NCBI RefSeq assembly: GCF_014489495.1 | Contig: NZ_CP060780.1 | Location: 62,001-126,000 of the forward strand | DNA length: 64,000 nucleotides | Source of the DNA: Sphingomonas daechungensis | Lineage (GTDB): Bacteria > Pseudomonadota > Alphaproteobacteria > Sphingomonadales > Sphingomonadaceae | Direction of reading: 5' to 3' | Part shown: piece by piece, positions 37,645 through 50,925 of the stretch | Layout of the letters: each line of letters starts with the position of its first letter | Position numbering within the stretch: the stretch's first letter is position 1 | Program-made: the position numbers and the translations under genes | Notes under the pieces: model-generated | What the model was told of the DNA's origin: nothing | Seen by the model: the letters and a program-made list of their open reading frames with translations, nothing else | Database searches by the model: none

Positions 37645-39166
37645 ATGTTTCTAAGGGTTACTGCGCTGGCGGCGCTCGTTCTCGTGCCGTCCCAGGCCTT
37701 CGCGAGATGGAGCGAAGCCAGGACCAATCACTTCATCATCTATTCGGAGCAGTCACCTGAGGTGTTGCGCAAATATGCCTCGGACCTGGAGCGGTTCGAC
37801 AGCGGAGTTCGCGCTGTCCGGCAGATGAAGGACCCTCCGCCTACGTCCACCAGCCGCGTGACTCTCTTCGTGCTTCGCGACTCCGGCGTGGTTCAAAACG
37901 TCACAGGGATCGGCGGAATCGCGGGCGTCTATTTTGGTCGAGCGTCCGGCGCGACCTCGTTTGCCAGCGGCGAGCCGAAGCGCAACCGCTGGGACCTCGA
38001 CGGGCGAACCGTGATCTTCCACGAATATTTGCACCATCTGATGCTGCAGGACGCTGCCAAGGCATATCCAACGTGGATGACTGAAGGATATGCCGAGTTC
38101 TTCGCGCCTGCGGAGTTCCTGGCGGACGGTTCCGTCGAGTTTGGTGAGCCGCCTGATTATCGTGGAGCCGAACTGCGCCTCCTTCGCGGGATGACGCTGC
38201 CAGACATGCTTGGCGGCATCTATCACCAGACGACGGGGCAGGAATGGGTGTCGCAGTACAGTCGCGGCTGGCTGCTTGCCCACTATCTCGCGTTCGAGCC
38301 GTCGCGTCGTGGCCAAGCGTCCAAATATATCGACCTGATCCAGAAAGGTGTCCCAGCGCTAGACGCGGCAAAGCAGGCGTTCGGCGACTTGCGGCAACTC
38401 GACAGGGAGCTCGAGAAATATCACGAGCGAGACACTCTCCCGACGCGGATTATCCCTGCGTCGATGATTAAGATCGGCCCGTCGAAGTCCGCCCATTGCC
38501 GGAAAACGAAGAAGCCGTCGTTCCGCTCCGGATGAAGCTCGAGGCACGGATCGAAGATTCCGCCACTGCTCGTGGCGTAGTCAGCGCGGCAAGGTCAGTC
38601 GTCGCGCGCTATCCGCAAAGCGCTGCGGCAGCCGAGGTTCTTGCCCAGGCCGAGCTCCAGGCGAAGAACTATGCCGAGGCGTCGGCGGCGGCGGACAAGG
38701 TCCTGGCCATCGAGCCAAAGTCACCCAAAGCCCTGGTCTATAAAGGCCGGGCCGAGCTGGAACTCGCCAAGAAAAGCCCTCAGTCGGCGAACTGGTCCGC
38801 CATCCGCGGGTGGTTCTCGAAAGCGAACCATCTGGATCCCAGCGCGCCGCAGCCGCTGATGTATTACTACGACACCTTCGTCGATCAGGGGTGACGCCAC
38901 CGGCTCAGGCAGTCGATGGGCTGCTGTTCGCAGTAGAATTGGTCCCGCGCGGCTTCGACCTCCGCAGGACGGCCGTTCGCCAACTGCTGAAGGAAGGCGA
39001 TTCGGCCAACGCGAAAGAAATCTTCGGGCCGATCGCCTACAGTCCCCACTTCCCCAAGGAAAAGCGCCGCAACCTCGAGATCATGGACAAAATCAGCACC
39101 GGCGATACGGCCGGTGCCCTGAAAATGCTCGATGAGGATGAGAAGAAGCGCCAGCGGGAAAGCTAA
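37645..39166 (+). CDS. Secreted HExxH peptidase-like protein with TPR region, copy 1 (two frameshifts)
   Basis: A signal peptide (MFLRVTALAALVLVPSQAFA) precedes RWSEARTNHFIIYSEQSPEV, a domain start common to DUF1570-like proteins. HEYLHHLM with a downstream WMTEGYAEFFA forms a gluzincin-like zinc site (two His and a later Glu). After about residue 280 the protein turns to TPR-like helices (AAAAEVLAQAELQAKNYAEASAAADKVLAIEPKSP, KALVYKGRAELELA). Bases are missing near 38488 and 38893. The total is about 508 residues. A paralogue follows 10 bases on. It may be a periplasmic metallopeptidase; substrate unknown. Confidence 0.78.
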
Positions 39167-39176
39167 AGGGGGTCGA

Positions 39177-40706
39177 ATGCGGACATTGCTGACTGCTGCC
39201 GCCCTCCTTGCGGCGGGCCTCGCTCAACCCGCGCACGCAGCATGGCAAAAGGTCAGCACGCGTCACTTCATCATTTACGCGGACGATGATCCGGAAAAGC
39301 TGACGACCTTCGCGACACGGCTCGAGAAGTTCGACAGGGCCGTTCGGCTCGCGCGCAAGATGAAGGACAGCGAAGTCGGCGATGGCAACCGGCTGACCGT
39401 CTATGTCGTCAAAGACATGGAGCAAGTGGCGAAGCTGATCCGCAACCAGAACGCGGGCGGCTTTTACATCGGGCGAGTGAACGGTCCGCTTGCCGTCGTA
39501 CCGAAAAACGGCGGGTCCACGTGGGAAGTCGAGTTCTCTGCGGAGACCATATTCTTCCACGAATATGCTCACCACCTGATGTTCCAGGGCTGAATGCACC
39601 GCTACCCGAATGGGTGATCGAGGGCTTCGCCGAGATGATGTCGACGGCAAGCTTTGAAAAGGATGGCGCAGTCTGGCTCGGTCGGGTGGCCCAGCATCGT
39701 TCGATGGGGCTGTTCTGGGGTGAGAGCATGCCGCTCGAGATGCTGCTTTCGGCCGATTACGGACAGGTCAGCGACGGCCTGAAGGAATCCGTCTACGGCC
39801 GCGGCTGGCTGCTGACCCATTATCTGACCTTCGCACCGGAACGAAAAGGTCAGCTGGAACGGTACATCAGCCTGATCGGCAGCGGGGTACGTCCGCTTGA
39901 TGCCGCCAAGCAGGCATTTGGAGACTTGCGGGAGCTCGATCGCAACCTCACGGCGTATCGGTTGCAGCGGAAGGTTAGCGTCCTTCAGATCCCGCCCAGC
40001 TTCTTTCCGAAGCCGCAAATCACCATCACTCCGTTGTCACCGGGCGCGGCGGCGGTGATGCCGCTTCGCTTGCAGTCGAAGGTCGGCGTCAACCAGGACA
40101 CGGCGGAGCCGCTGGCGGTCAAGGTCCGACAAATCCGGGCTCAGTTTCCCCACGATCCCTGGTTGAGATCACTCTTGCCGAAGCGGAGCTGGATGCCGGA
40201 CATTTCGATGCGTCAGAGGCGGCGGCGGACCGGGTGCTAGCGAACGACCGCGGCTCCGTCGACGGGATGATATACAAGGGACGAGCGCTCCTCGCGAAGG
40301 CGGGAGCGGACAAAAAGGTGGATCCCAAGTTGATTGCAACCGCCCGCGAGTGGTTTCTGCAGGCGAGCTCCGCCGACCCGCAGGACCCTGAGCCGTTGTT
40401 CGAGTATTTCCGCACCTATGCAGTGGCTGAAGAAGCCCGAGCGCGAGGGCGATCGAAGCTCTCCACCGAGCATCCGTTCTCGTGCCGCAAGACGCGAGCC
40501 TGCGCCTGATGTCCGCCTATCAATATCTCCGGGACAAGGACCCGAAGATGGCGCGGCAGACGATGGCACCCGTCGCCTACGACCCGCACGCGACACGGTC
40601 GGCCGAGCTGGCCCGCAAGATGATCGAACGCATCGACGCGAATGATCTTCAGGGCGCGCTAGAGGCCGGAAAGTCGAAGAAGGACGAACAGCCCGCTGGC
40701 AGCTAG
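39177..40706 (+). CDS. Secreted HExxH peptidase-like protein with TPR region, copy 2 (three frameshifts)
   Basis: Same architecture as the preceding gene: signal peptide (MRTLLTAAALLAAGLAQPAHA), AWQKVSTRHFIIYADDDPEK, the zinc motif HEYAHHLMF with WVIEGFAEMMS following, the shared segment GRGWLLTHYLTFAPERKGQLERYISLI and LDAAKQAFGDLRELDR, then TPR helices. Bases are missing near 39590, 40160 and 40455. The two copies are clearly diverged paralogues from an old tandem duplication. The stop overlaps the ada stop on the other strand by three bases. Confidence 0.78.
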
Positions 40707-41795
40707 ATCAACAGCGGGTCGGCTCCCTCGGCCGACAGCAACTTGCGTTTCCGGTCGAGCCCGCCGGCATAGCCTCCTAGTGAGCCATCCGACCGGATCA
40801 CGCGATGACAGGGAACCAGCACTGCCACCGGGTTCGATCCGTTCGCGGTCCCGACGGCGCGAACGGCGTCCGGCTGTCCCACGGCCTTTGCGATATCCGC
40901 ATAGCTCCGCGTCTCGCCGAGCGGGATCCGGCGGAGCTCGCGCCAGACAGCTTCCTGGAAGGCCGTCCCCGAACGTCGATCGGAAGCTCCGGCGCTGAAT
41001 GCGGATGCTCGATCGCTTCCAATGCCCCTTCCACCCAGGCCGAGATGGTCCCGTCGTCGGGTATGATCGTCGCGTTGGGGAAGCGGTAGGCCAGCGCGCT
41101 TTCGTCTTCGTCGAAGGTCAATCGGCAAATGCCCTTTGACGTCGCCGCGACGAGCAATGGACCCAAGGACTTTCGGTGACGACGTATCGAATGGTTTCAC
41201 CGCGCCCGCCATCGCGCCAAGCCGACGGCGTCATTCCCAGACGATCCTTCGCGTCCGCATAAAATCGGCTGGGGCCGGAATAGCCTGCCTCGTAGATCGC
41301 CTCGGTGACCTGGCTGGTCTCGGCGAGCGCGTCGGCGGCGCGCTTGGCGCGGAGGCCACGCCAATATTCCGCAGGAGACACGCCGAGGTCGCGCTTGAAG
41401 ATGCGCTGGAAGTGGTGCGGCGCGTAGTCGACCGCTGCCGAAAGGGCGGTGAGGCTCGGAGCTTCTTCCGCCGCTTCAATCAGACTCACGGCCTTCGCTA
41501 CCGCCTCGCGGTCACGGCCGACCTCGTCCGGCTTACAACGAAGGCATGGACGGTATCCCGCCTCGAGTGCGTCGGCTCCAGTCGCGAAAAACTCGACGTT
41601 CTCGCGCTTCGGGCGCTTCGCCGGGCAGCTCGGCTTGCAGTAGATTCCGGTGGTCTTCACCGCACCGATCACCCGGCCGTCCCAGCCGCGGTCGCGGCGC
41701 ATGAATGCGGCCCAGGCCGTATCGGCATCGAGGCGCGACACGTTCGTCACGGCTTCCCGTTTATGCTCGCTGGCTTTGCGTGCAAGCGCTTCCAT
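40703..41795 (-). CDS. ada: Ada bifunctional DNA-alkylation repair protein and regulator (two frameshifts)
   Basis: Three domains in order: the zinc methyl-phosphotriester acceptor (GAVKTTGIYCKPSCPAKRPKR and YRPCLRCKPDEVG, four Cys), an AraC-type HTH (HHFQRIFKRDLGVSPAEYWRGLRAKRA, YEAGYSGPSRFYADAKDRLGMTPSAWR), and the O6-methylguanine methyltransferase domain (AFQEAVWRELRRIPLGETRSYADIAKAVGQ, AVLVPCHRVIRSDGSLGGYAGGL with the acceptor Cys). Bases are missing near 41162 and 40965. The ATG at 41795 is three bases after the DUF1203 stop. Methylated Ada would be expected to activate its own operon. Confidence 0.92.
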
Positions 41796-41798
41796 CGT

Positions 41799-42266
41799 TC
41801 AGGCCCTTTCGATCTTGGCGGAGAAACATCCTCGCGTCGCATTATGAGCGTGGATGGTCCGAATCTCCGGGTTGGCGAACAGCTTGCGAATCCCGGCATC
41901 GGCTTCGCCAGGCTGGGTGAGCATCGCCTCGGCCATCATGCCTTCTGCGTCGAAGGCGCGAAGCGAGAGGACCCGTTTTTCGAACACCGGCGGGATCTCA
42001 TCGACATATTCCGCCGCCCGCTGGTTCGTCTCGGTCACGAAGATCGCGTGGGCGGCGCGATAAGGATTTGCCACATCATGGCTGACGTGATTCAAAAGCA
42101 AGACCTTCTCCCCGACCGCACGGTCGGTCAGGCTGACGCGGCACGGAAAGGTCGGGCTGGACACGGTCATCCGAACGACGCCGCGACTTCTCAGTTCATC
42201 GTCGGAGAGTCCGAAGAGCGGCTTGTAGGGCTCGGGGTCCAGGCCCCTGACGCGGTAGGTCGGCAT
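41799..42266 (-). CDS. DUF1203 family protein
   Basis: A 155-residue protein of unknown function: YRVRGLDPEPYKPLFGLSDDELRSRGVVR, FPCRVSLTDRAVGEKVLLLNHVSHDVANPYRAAHAIFV, and HNATRGCFSAKIERA at the end. These match the DUF1203 pattern. The ATG at 42266 has GGAGACC upstream and is preferred over one at 42293. It is the first gene of a two-gene unit with ada, so it may be part of the alkylation response, but that rests on position only. Confidence 0.82.
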   Translation of the reverse strand: MPTYRVRGLDPEPYKPLFGLSDDELRSRGVVRMTVSSPTFPCRVSLTDRAVGEKVLLLNHVSHDVANPYRAAHAIFVTETNQRAAEYVDEIPPVFEKRVLSLRAFDAEGMMAEAMLTQPGEADAGIRKLFANPEIRTIHAHNATRGCFSAKIERA

Positions 42267-42440
42267 GAGAGGGTCTCCTTCGTCAGGATCCACCTACCGG
42301 GCGTCTGGCGGGAGCGCGTCCCGTACCTTGCGGTCAAACATTTCTCGCTCAAAAAGAGCGGATGAGTTCGGTTCGGCTCGATCGCCCGCAGGCACCGATT
42401 CCATCCGTCGCGAGTCTGCGGACGTGCGACCGTTGAATGG

Positions 42441-42895
42441 GTGGTCAATTCATTCGGGGAGCTGGACCGAGAAGATGTCAGGTATCTCCTCGATTTTCAT
42501 TTCGCCGAGATGAGGGGCAATTCTCCGCCCGAAGCCTGCCATGTCCTTCCGGGAGACGGCCTACGATCGAACGACATCAGCTTCTGGACCTTGCGCGAGG
42601 ACGGTTACCTGCTCGGCTTTGGCGCGCTGAAGCGGCTCGAGCCGGGCCATGGCGAGATCAAGTCGATGCGAACCGCCCCGGATGCTTTAGGCCGAGGCGT
42701 CGGAAGGTTCCTGCTGCGACACGCGATCGCTGAAGCGAGGGCCGCGGCTACGCGCGAGTGAGCCTCGAAACCGGCTCCACCGAACCCTTTGCCGCAGCAC
42801 TTCGGCTCTACGAATCCGAGGGATTTCGGCCGTCCGACCCCTTCGCCGGATATCCGGATACGCCTTTCACGCGATTTCTCAGCCTAAAGCTGTAG
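42441..42895 (+). CDS. GNAT family N-acetyltransferase (one frameshift)
   Basis: About 151 residues. Acetyl-CoA-binding motif A is visible as IKSMRTAPDALGRGVGRFLLRHAIAEAR, where GRGVGRFL is the pyrophosphate loop. One base is missing near 42745; the repaired part reads GYARVSLETGS and FAAALRLYESEGF, the usual GNAT C-terminal strand-helix. It starts at ATG 42441 (MVNSFGELDRED). The 174 bases before it hold no gene I can see. Acceptor unknown. Confidence 0.85.
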
Positions 42896-42954
42896 CTTGG
42901 CCGTCCACCACCTTGCATCGCAAAACACCCTTTGCTAGTGGCGCGCCAACCCAT

Positions 42955-42993
42955 GGGGGCGCACGGTCTAACCGCCGGGAGCGCCCCGTTTTT
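42955..42993 (+). terminator. Terminator-like hairpin between the GNAT gene and the ATP synthase operon
   Basis: GGGGCGC and GCGCCCC (42981-42987) enclose an inner CGGT-CTA-ACCG hairpin and are followed by GTTTTT. It lies 60 bases after the GNAT stop and 39 bases before atpH, so it either ends the GNAT transcript or acts as a leader structure of the atp operon. Confidence 0.6.
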
Positions 42994-43031
42994 CGCATGG
43001 GGGCAATTCCAGTTCTGGAGCTTAAAGCGCG

Positions 43032-45117
<2,086 letters not shown>

Positions 45118-45118
45118 C

Positions 45119-46006
45119 ATGGCGAGCCTGAAGGCCCTCAAGATCCGCATCGGCTCGGTGAAGTCGACGCAGAAGATCACCAAGGCGATGAAGATGGTCG
45201 CCGCGGCGAAGCTGCGCCGTGCCCAGCAGAACGCCGAGGCGGGCCGTCCTTACTCGAAGCGGCTGACGCAAGCCGTCGAGCGCCTCGTCAGCCGGATCAC
45301 GATCAGCGACAACTCGCCGGTCCTGGTCCGCGGCACGGGCAAGGACCAGACGCACCTGATCGTCGTGGTCACCAGCGACCGCGGACTTGCCGGAGCGTTC
45401 AACACGAACATCCTGCGCGCTGTCCGTGCCAAGGCGACCGAGTTGACGGCCGAGGGCAAGACCGTCCTGTTCTACATCGTCGGCCGCAAGGGCCGTCCGG
45501 CCATCCAGCGGATCGCTCCGAAGGCGATCATCGGTCAGTACGACACCAGTCAGATGAAGTCGCCGGCTTATGCCGACGCGCAGGGCATCATCGACGATAT
45601 CATCGGCCGCCTGCAGCAGGGCGAGTTCGACGTCGCGCACCTTGCGTACAGCGAGTTCAAGTCGGTCCTGGCGCAAGAACCCGTCGTCAAGCAGATCTTC
45701 CCCGTCCTGCCGTCGGGGACCGCCGAGCAGGGCAAGACCGCTGCGGCGCCTTCCGCTGTCGAGTATGAGCCCGATGAGGAAAGCATCCTCGCCGAGCTAC
45801 TGCCACGGAACCTTTCGGTGCAGGTCTACACCGCACTGCTAGAGAACCAGGCTGGCTTCTACGGCTCGCAGATGACCGCCATGGACAATGCGACCCGCAA
45901 CGCCGGCGACATGATCAACCGCTTGTCGATCCAGTATAATCGCCAGCGCCAGGCCGCGATCACGACCGAACTCGTTGAAATCATTTCCGGCGCCGAAGCG
46001 CTCTAA
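45119..46006 (+). CDS. atpG: F1 ATP synthase subunit gamma
   Basis: The rotating central stalk. The N-terminal coiled-coil part is SLKALKIRIGSVKSTQKITKAMKMVAAAKLRRAQ, with the family signature; ITSDRGLAG is present as VVTSDRGLAGAFNTNI; the C-terminal helix is ENQAGFYGSQMTAMDNATRNAGDMINRLSIQYNRQRQAAITTELVEIISGAEAL. The product is 295 residues and intact. Its stop is 27 bases before atpD. Confidence 0.97.
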   Translation: MASLKALKIRIGSVKSTQKITKAMKMVAAAKLRRAQQNAEAGRPYSKRLTQAVERLVSRITISDNSPVLVRGTGKDQTHLIVVVTSDRGLAGAFNTNILRAVRAKATELTAEGKTVLFYIVGRKGRPAIQRIAPKAIIGQYDTSQMKSPAYADAQGIIDDIIGRLQQGEFDVAHLAYSEFKSVLAQEPVVKQIFPVLPSGTAEQGKTAAAPSAVEYEPDEESILAELLPRNLSVQVYTALLENQAGFYGSQMTAMDNATRNAGDMINRLSIQYNRQRQAAITTELVEIISGAEAL

Positions 46007-46033
46007 CCCGATACGAAGCCAAGGAAGACAGAC

Positions 46034-47564
<1,531 letters not shown>

Positions 47565-47570
47565 GCGAAA

Positions 47571-47756
47571 ATGGCCGATCGGCTTGCCATCGAGGACTGC
47601 GTCAACGAGACGTGCCCTTGGTCGGGCGAGCCGGTCAGCGCCGACAGCCTGGCGCTCTACAAGGGCAAGGTCGTCGGCTTCTGTAACACCGGCTGCCGCG
47701 ACAAGTTCGAAAAGGCAGCAAGCGCGTTCGACGCGGCGATTGAAGGTAAGGAATAA
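47571..47756 (+). CDS. Small YHS-like metal-binding protein inside the atp operon
   Basis: A 61-residue protein: [20 protein letters not shown], then [20 protein letters not shown]. The spacing (CPxSGxPV ... YxGKxxGFCxxxCRxKFE) is that of YHS/TRASH-like domains, which bind a metal through cysteines; four Cys are present. It starts 7 bases after atpD and its stop shares an A with the atpC start (TAATG), so it is co-translated with the ATP synthase. This is not a standard ATP synthase subunit. A role in assembly, metal sensing or regulation of F1 can only be guessed. Confidence 0.82.
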   Translation: MADRLAIEDCVNETCPWSGEPVSADSLALYKGKVVGFCNTGCRDKFEKAASAFDAAIEGKE

Positions 47757-48016
47757 TGGCCGATCTCAAGTTCGAGCTCGTGACGCCAGAGCGCTTGGTG
47801 ATGTCGGACGACGTCTACATGGTCGTCGTTCCCGGCACCGAAGGCCAGTCGGGTATCCTCGCCGGCCACGCGCCTTACATGACGACGCTGCGGGACGGTG
47901 AACTCGCCGTCTACCGCACCGCCGGCAGCCAGCCGGAGCGCATCCCAGTCACGGGCGGCTTCGCCGAGGTCAGCGAAAATGGCCTGACCGTGCTCGCCGA
48001 GAGCGCGGGCACCTAA
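47756..48016 (+). CDS. atpC: F1 ATP synthase subunit epsilon
   Basis: The 86-residue beta-sandwich domain of epsilon: [48 protein letters not shown] and [20 protein letters not shown]. The C-terminal helical hairpin found in many bacteria is absent; short epsilon subunits of this size are common in alphaproteobacteria. Without the hairpin, inhibition of ATP hydrolysis by epsilon is unlikely. The stop overlaps the convergent DUF6265 gene by four bases. Confidence 0.94.
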   Translation: MADLKFELVTPERLVMSDDVYMVVVPGTEGQSGILAGHAPYMTTLRDGELAVYRTAGSQPERIPVTGGFAEVSENGLTVLAESAGT

Positions 48017-48447
48017 TCCGTCTTCGGCTGGTAACGCCAGCGACGGGCCTTGCCGCCGTCGGCCAGTGACACTTCGGCGACAAGCTCCCTGCCCTCACGC
48101 CAGTAGCGAATCTTCTGCGGGTAATCGTGCTCGGAATTGACGAATGTCACTCCGGACTCTGAGCTCGGCGTCCACTCGAAGGCGGTTCGATTCTGGCCTT
48201 CGGGCGAGCCATAAAATGTCATTTTCGATGACGCTGGGTCGATTTGGATCTGCATGACTTCCCAGTCTGCGAGCGCGTCTGCGCGACCGCTACGACCGCT
48301 TCCCATCATGATTCCCGCCCGGGGATCGTTCCAGCACTCCTCGATCCACTTGCCGTGCGCCTCGCTTTCCCAGCACCCGGTAAGCCACACCGGCAAGACC
48401 GGACGCGGAGTAACCTCCGCCACGAACGCCGCAAGCATCAACAGCAT
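48013..48447 (-). CDS. DUF6265-like secreted protein
   Basis: About 144 residues with a signal peptide ([19 protein letters not shown]). The mature part matches a lipocalin-like uncharacterised family: [89 protein letters not shown]. The ATG at 48447 follows GGGAGGGG and is preferred over one at 48477. It runs toward atpC, with stops overlapping. No function is known to me. Confidence 0.8.
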   Translation of the reverse strand: MLLMLAAFVAEVTPRPVLPVWLTGCWESEAHGKWIEECWNDPRAGIMMGSGRSGRADALADWEVMQIQIDPASSKMTFYGSPEGQNRTAFEWTPSSESGVTFVNSEHDYPQKIRYWREGRELVAEVSLADGGKARRWRYQPKTD

Positions 48448-48561
48448 GCCAAAACCCCTCCCTTCATCGCGGGCCAAACTAAAGTCGGTTAGCTTTTTCT
48501 AAAAGTTTGAGTCCTATTCACCATTCCTGATTTCGGCGGAACCGCAGGAAACGGGTTAAGA

Positions 48562-50085
48562 ATGAACGCATTCGGCAAACGTGGCGGCTTGGGCGGCGGC
48601 AATGGTCGTCCTCAGTTCGGTGTCGCCAAACCGATGAAATCGTCGTCGGGTGGTGCTTCCTCGTCTGTGCCGGATGAGGCTGAGCAATTTCCGCCAGTCG
48701 ACGACCTAACCGAGAGCTTCGACAGCGCTTCCGAGCCGACTCATGCCGGTACGGCGGCGATGGACAGGCTCAACAGCCGTCAGAACGCCAGCGGCGATGC
48801 TGCAAGCAGCAAGACCGAAGGATTCGAAGCAGCAGTTCACCGTATCAAGGAGCAGGTGCTCCCGCGCCTTCTGGAACGTGTCGACCCCGAAGCCGCTGCG
48901 ACGCTGAGCAAGGATGAGCTGGCGGAGGAATTCCGTCCGATCATCGGCGAAGTCCTCGCCGAGCTGAAGATCACCCTGAACCGCCGCGAGCAGTTCGCCC
49001 TCGAGAAAGTGCTGGTTGACGAGCTTCTCGGCCTTGGGCCTCTCGAAGAGCTCCTCGCCGACCCGGCCGTCAGCGACATCATGGTCAACGGACCCGACCA
49101 GACGTTCGTCGAGCGCAAAGGCAAGCTTGAGCTGGCCCAGATCCAGTTCCGCGACGAGGAGCACCTGTTCCAGATCGCCCAGCGCATCGTGAACAAGGTC
49201 GGTCGCCGCGTCGACCAGACGACGCCGCTCGCCGACGCCCGCCTCCAGGACGGCAGCCGCGTCAACGTCATCATTCCGCCGCTGTCGCTCCGCGGTACGG
49301 CCATCTCCATTCGTAAGTTCTCCGAGAAGCCGATCACGCTCGACATGATGAAGGGCTTCGGCTCGATGTCGGAGAAGATGGCGACGGTGCTGAAGATCGC
49401 AGGCGCCAGCCGCATGAACGTGGTCATTTCCGGCGGTACCGGTTCCGGTAAGACGACCATGCTCAACGCTTTGTCGAAGATGATCGACCCGGGCGAGCGC
49501 GTGATCACGATCGAAGACGCGGCCGAGCTTCGTCTCCAGCAGCCCCACTGGCTTCCGCTGGAAACCCGTCCGGCCAACCTCGAGGGACAAGGTGCGATCA
49601 CCATTCGCGACCTCGTCATCAACGCCCTGCGTATGCGTCCCGACCGCATTATCCTCGGCGAAATTCGTGGTCAGGAGTGTTTCGACCTTCTGGCCGCCAT
49701 GAACACGGGCCACGACGGCTCGATGGCCACGCTCCACTCCAACAGCCCGCGCGAATGCCTGGCCCGTATGGAAAACATGGTCATGATGTCCGACATCAAG
49801 ATTCCGAAGGAGGCGATCTCCCGCCAGATCGCCGACTCGGTCGACCTGATCGTCCAGGTGAAGCGCCTCCGCGACGGTTCGCGCCGCACGACCAACATCA
49901 CCGAAGTGATCGGCATGGAAGGCGACGTCATCGTCACGCAGGAGCTGTTCAAGTTCGAGTATCTAGACGAGACAGCGGACGGAAAGATCGTCGGCGAATA
50001 CCGCTCGATGGGCCTGCGCCCCTACACGCTCGACAAGGCCAAGCAGTACGGCTTCGATCAGCCGTATCTGGAGGCCTGCCTCTAA
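48562..50085 (+). CDS. cpaF: Tad/Flp pilus secretion ATPase CpaF
   Basis: A type II/IV secretion ATPase, 507 residues, that powers assembly of Flp/Tad pili at the inner membrane. A disordered, Ser/Gly-rich lead of about 90 residues precedes the N-terminal domain (LLGLGPLEELLADPAVSDIMVNGPDQTFVERKGKL). The ATPase core has VVISGGTGSGKTTMLNALSKMI (Walker A), VITIEDAAELRLQQPHW (Asp box), LRMRPDRIILGEIRGQECFDLLAAMNTGHDGSMATLHSNSPRECLAR (Walker B and His box). The gene is intact. None of the other cpa/tad genes is adjacent, so it is an orphan within this window. Confidence 0.93.
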   Translation: MNAFGKRGGLGGGNGRPQFGVAKPMKSSSGGASSSVPDEAEQFPPVDDLTESFDSASEPTHAGTAAMDRLNSRQNASGDAASSKTEGFEAAVHRIKEQVLPRLLERVDPEAAATLSKDELAEEFRPIIGEVLAELKITLNRREQFALEKVLVDELLGLGPLEELLADPAVSDIMVNGPDQTFVERKGKLELAQIQFRDEEHLFQIAQRIVNKVGRRVDQTTPLADARLQDGSRVNVIIPPLSLRGTAISIRKFSEKPITLDMMKGFGSMSEKMATVLKIAGASRMNVVISGGTGSGKTTMLNALSKMIDPGERVITIEDAAELRLQQPHWLPLETRPANLEGQGAITIRDLVINALRMRPDRIILGEIRGQECFDLLAAMNTGHDGSMATLHSNSPRECLARMENMVMMSDIKIPKEAISRQIADSVDLIVQVKRLRDGSRRTTNITEVIGMEGDVIVTQELFKFEYLDETADGKIVGEYRSMGLRPYTLDKAKQYGFDQPYLEACL

Positions 50086-50146
50086 GGCATCGTTTTTCGC
50101 CGATTGCTGTGCAACGTTGCGGCGGTTCTGTTCAAGGAGCCGCCGT

Positions 50147-50916
50147 ATGCGTTTGTCCATCGCCCTCGCCTGCCTTGTCCTAAGCCTGCCGACGCTGGCG
50201 GAAGCCAGGAAACCTGCCTCGCAACCGCCCGCCGTCGAGGGCCAGACCGCCCAGCCGCCTGTGGCGGATGACGGTTATCCCTATTTGCTGTTCGTTCCGA
50301 AGGGCTACAACGAGAGCGGTACTGATCGCTGGCCGCTGCTCATTTTCCTGCATGGGTCTGGCGAGCGCGGTACCGACATCAATGTCGTGAAGAAGCACGG
50401 GCCACCCATGCTGGTGGAAAAGGACCCCGCCTTTCCGTTCATTGTCATCTCGCCGCAGCTTCCGGAGCAATCGGCGACGGTCGGCCGCTATTGGCCGGTC
50501 GAGCCGCTGGAGGCGATCCTGACGCACGCCATGAAGACCCTCCGGGTCGATCCCTCGCGTGTCTACCTCACCGGTCTCAGTCTTGGTGGGATCGCCACTT
50601 GGGAATGGGGCACAACCCATCCGGAACATTTCGCTGCACTGGCGCCAGTCGCCGCGTTCGGGATCCCAAGAATGCGTGCAATGCCAAGGACGTGCCCATT
50701 TGGGCGTTCCACGGGGACCATGACGACGCCGTCGACACGCGCGGCGACTTCGAGATGGTCGACGCGCTCAAGAAGTGCGGTTCAACCCCTGCCCCACGGC
50801 TGACGATCTATCCGAACACCGATCACTGGTCGTGGGTGCCTGCCTACAACGATCCTGCACTCTGGATGTGGCTGTTGGAACAGCGGAAACCGGTGCCGCC
50901 GAAGCCTTCGAGATAG
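50147..50916 (+). CDS. Secreted alpha/beta-hydrolase, esterase/PHB-depolymerase type (one frameshift)
   Basis: A signal peptide (MRLSIALACLVLSLPTLAEA) leads to GYPYLLFVPKGYNESGTDRWPLLIFLHGSGERGTD, where HGSGERG is the oxyanion-hole region, and VYLTGLSLGGIATWEWG with the nucleophile Ser in GLSLGG. One base is missing near 50665; after repair come DVPIWAFHGDHDDAVDT (acidic member) and IYPNTDHWSWVPAYNDPALWMWLLEQRKP (His). About 257 residues. Such secreted peptidase/esterase-like proteins often remove acyl groups from polysaccharides; closeness to the xylan genes makes acetyl- or feruloyl-xylan esterase activity conceivable. Confidence 0.83.
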
Positions 50917-50925
50917 GCCTGCGGA

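Noticed and set aside
42301-42440. Possible extra gene between DUF1203 and the GNAT
   Set aside because: Open frames here are short, lack ribosome sites and continue antisense to neighbours; it is probably the divergent promoter region.
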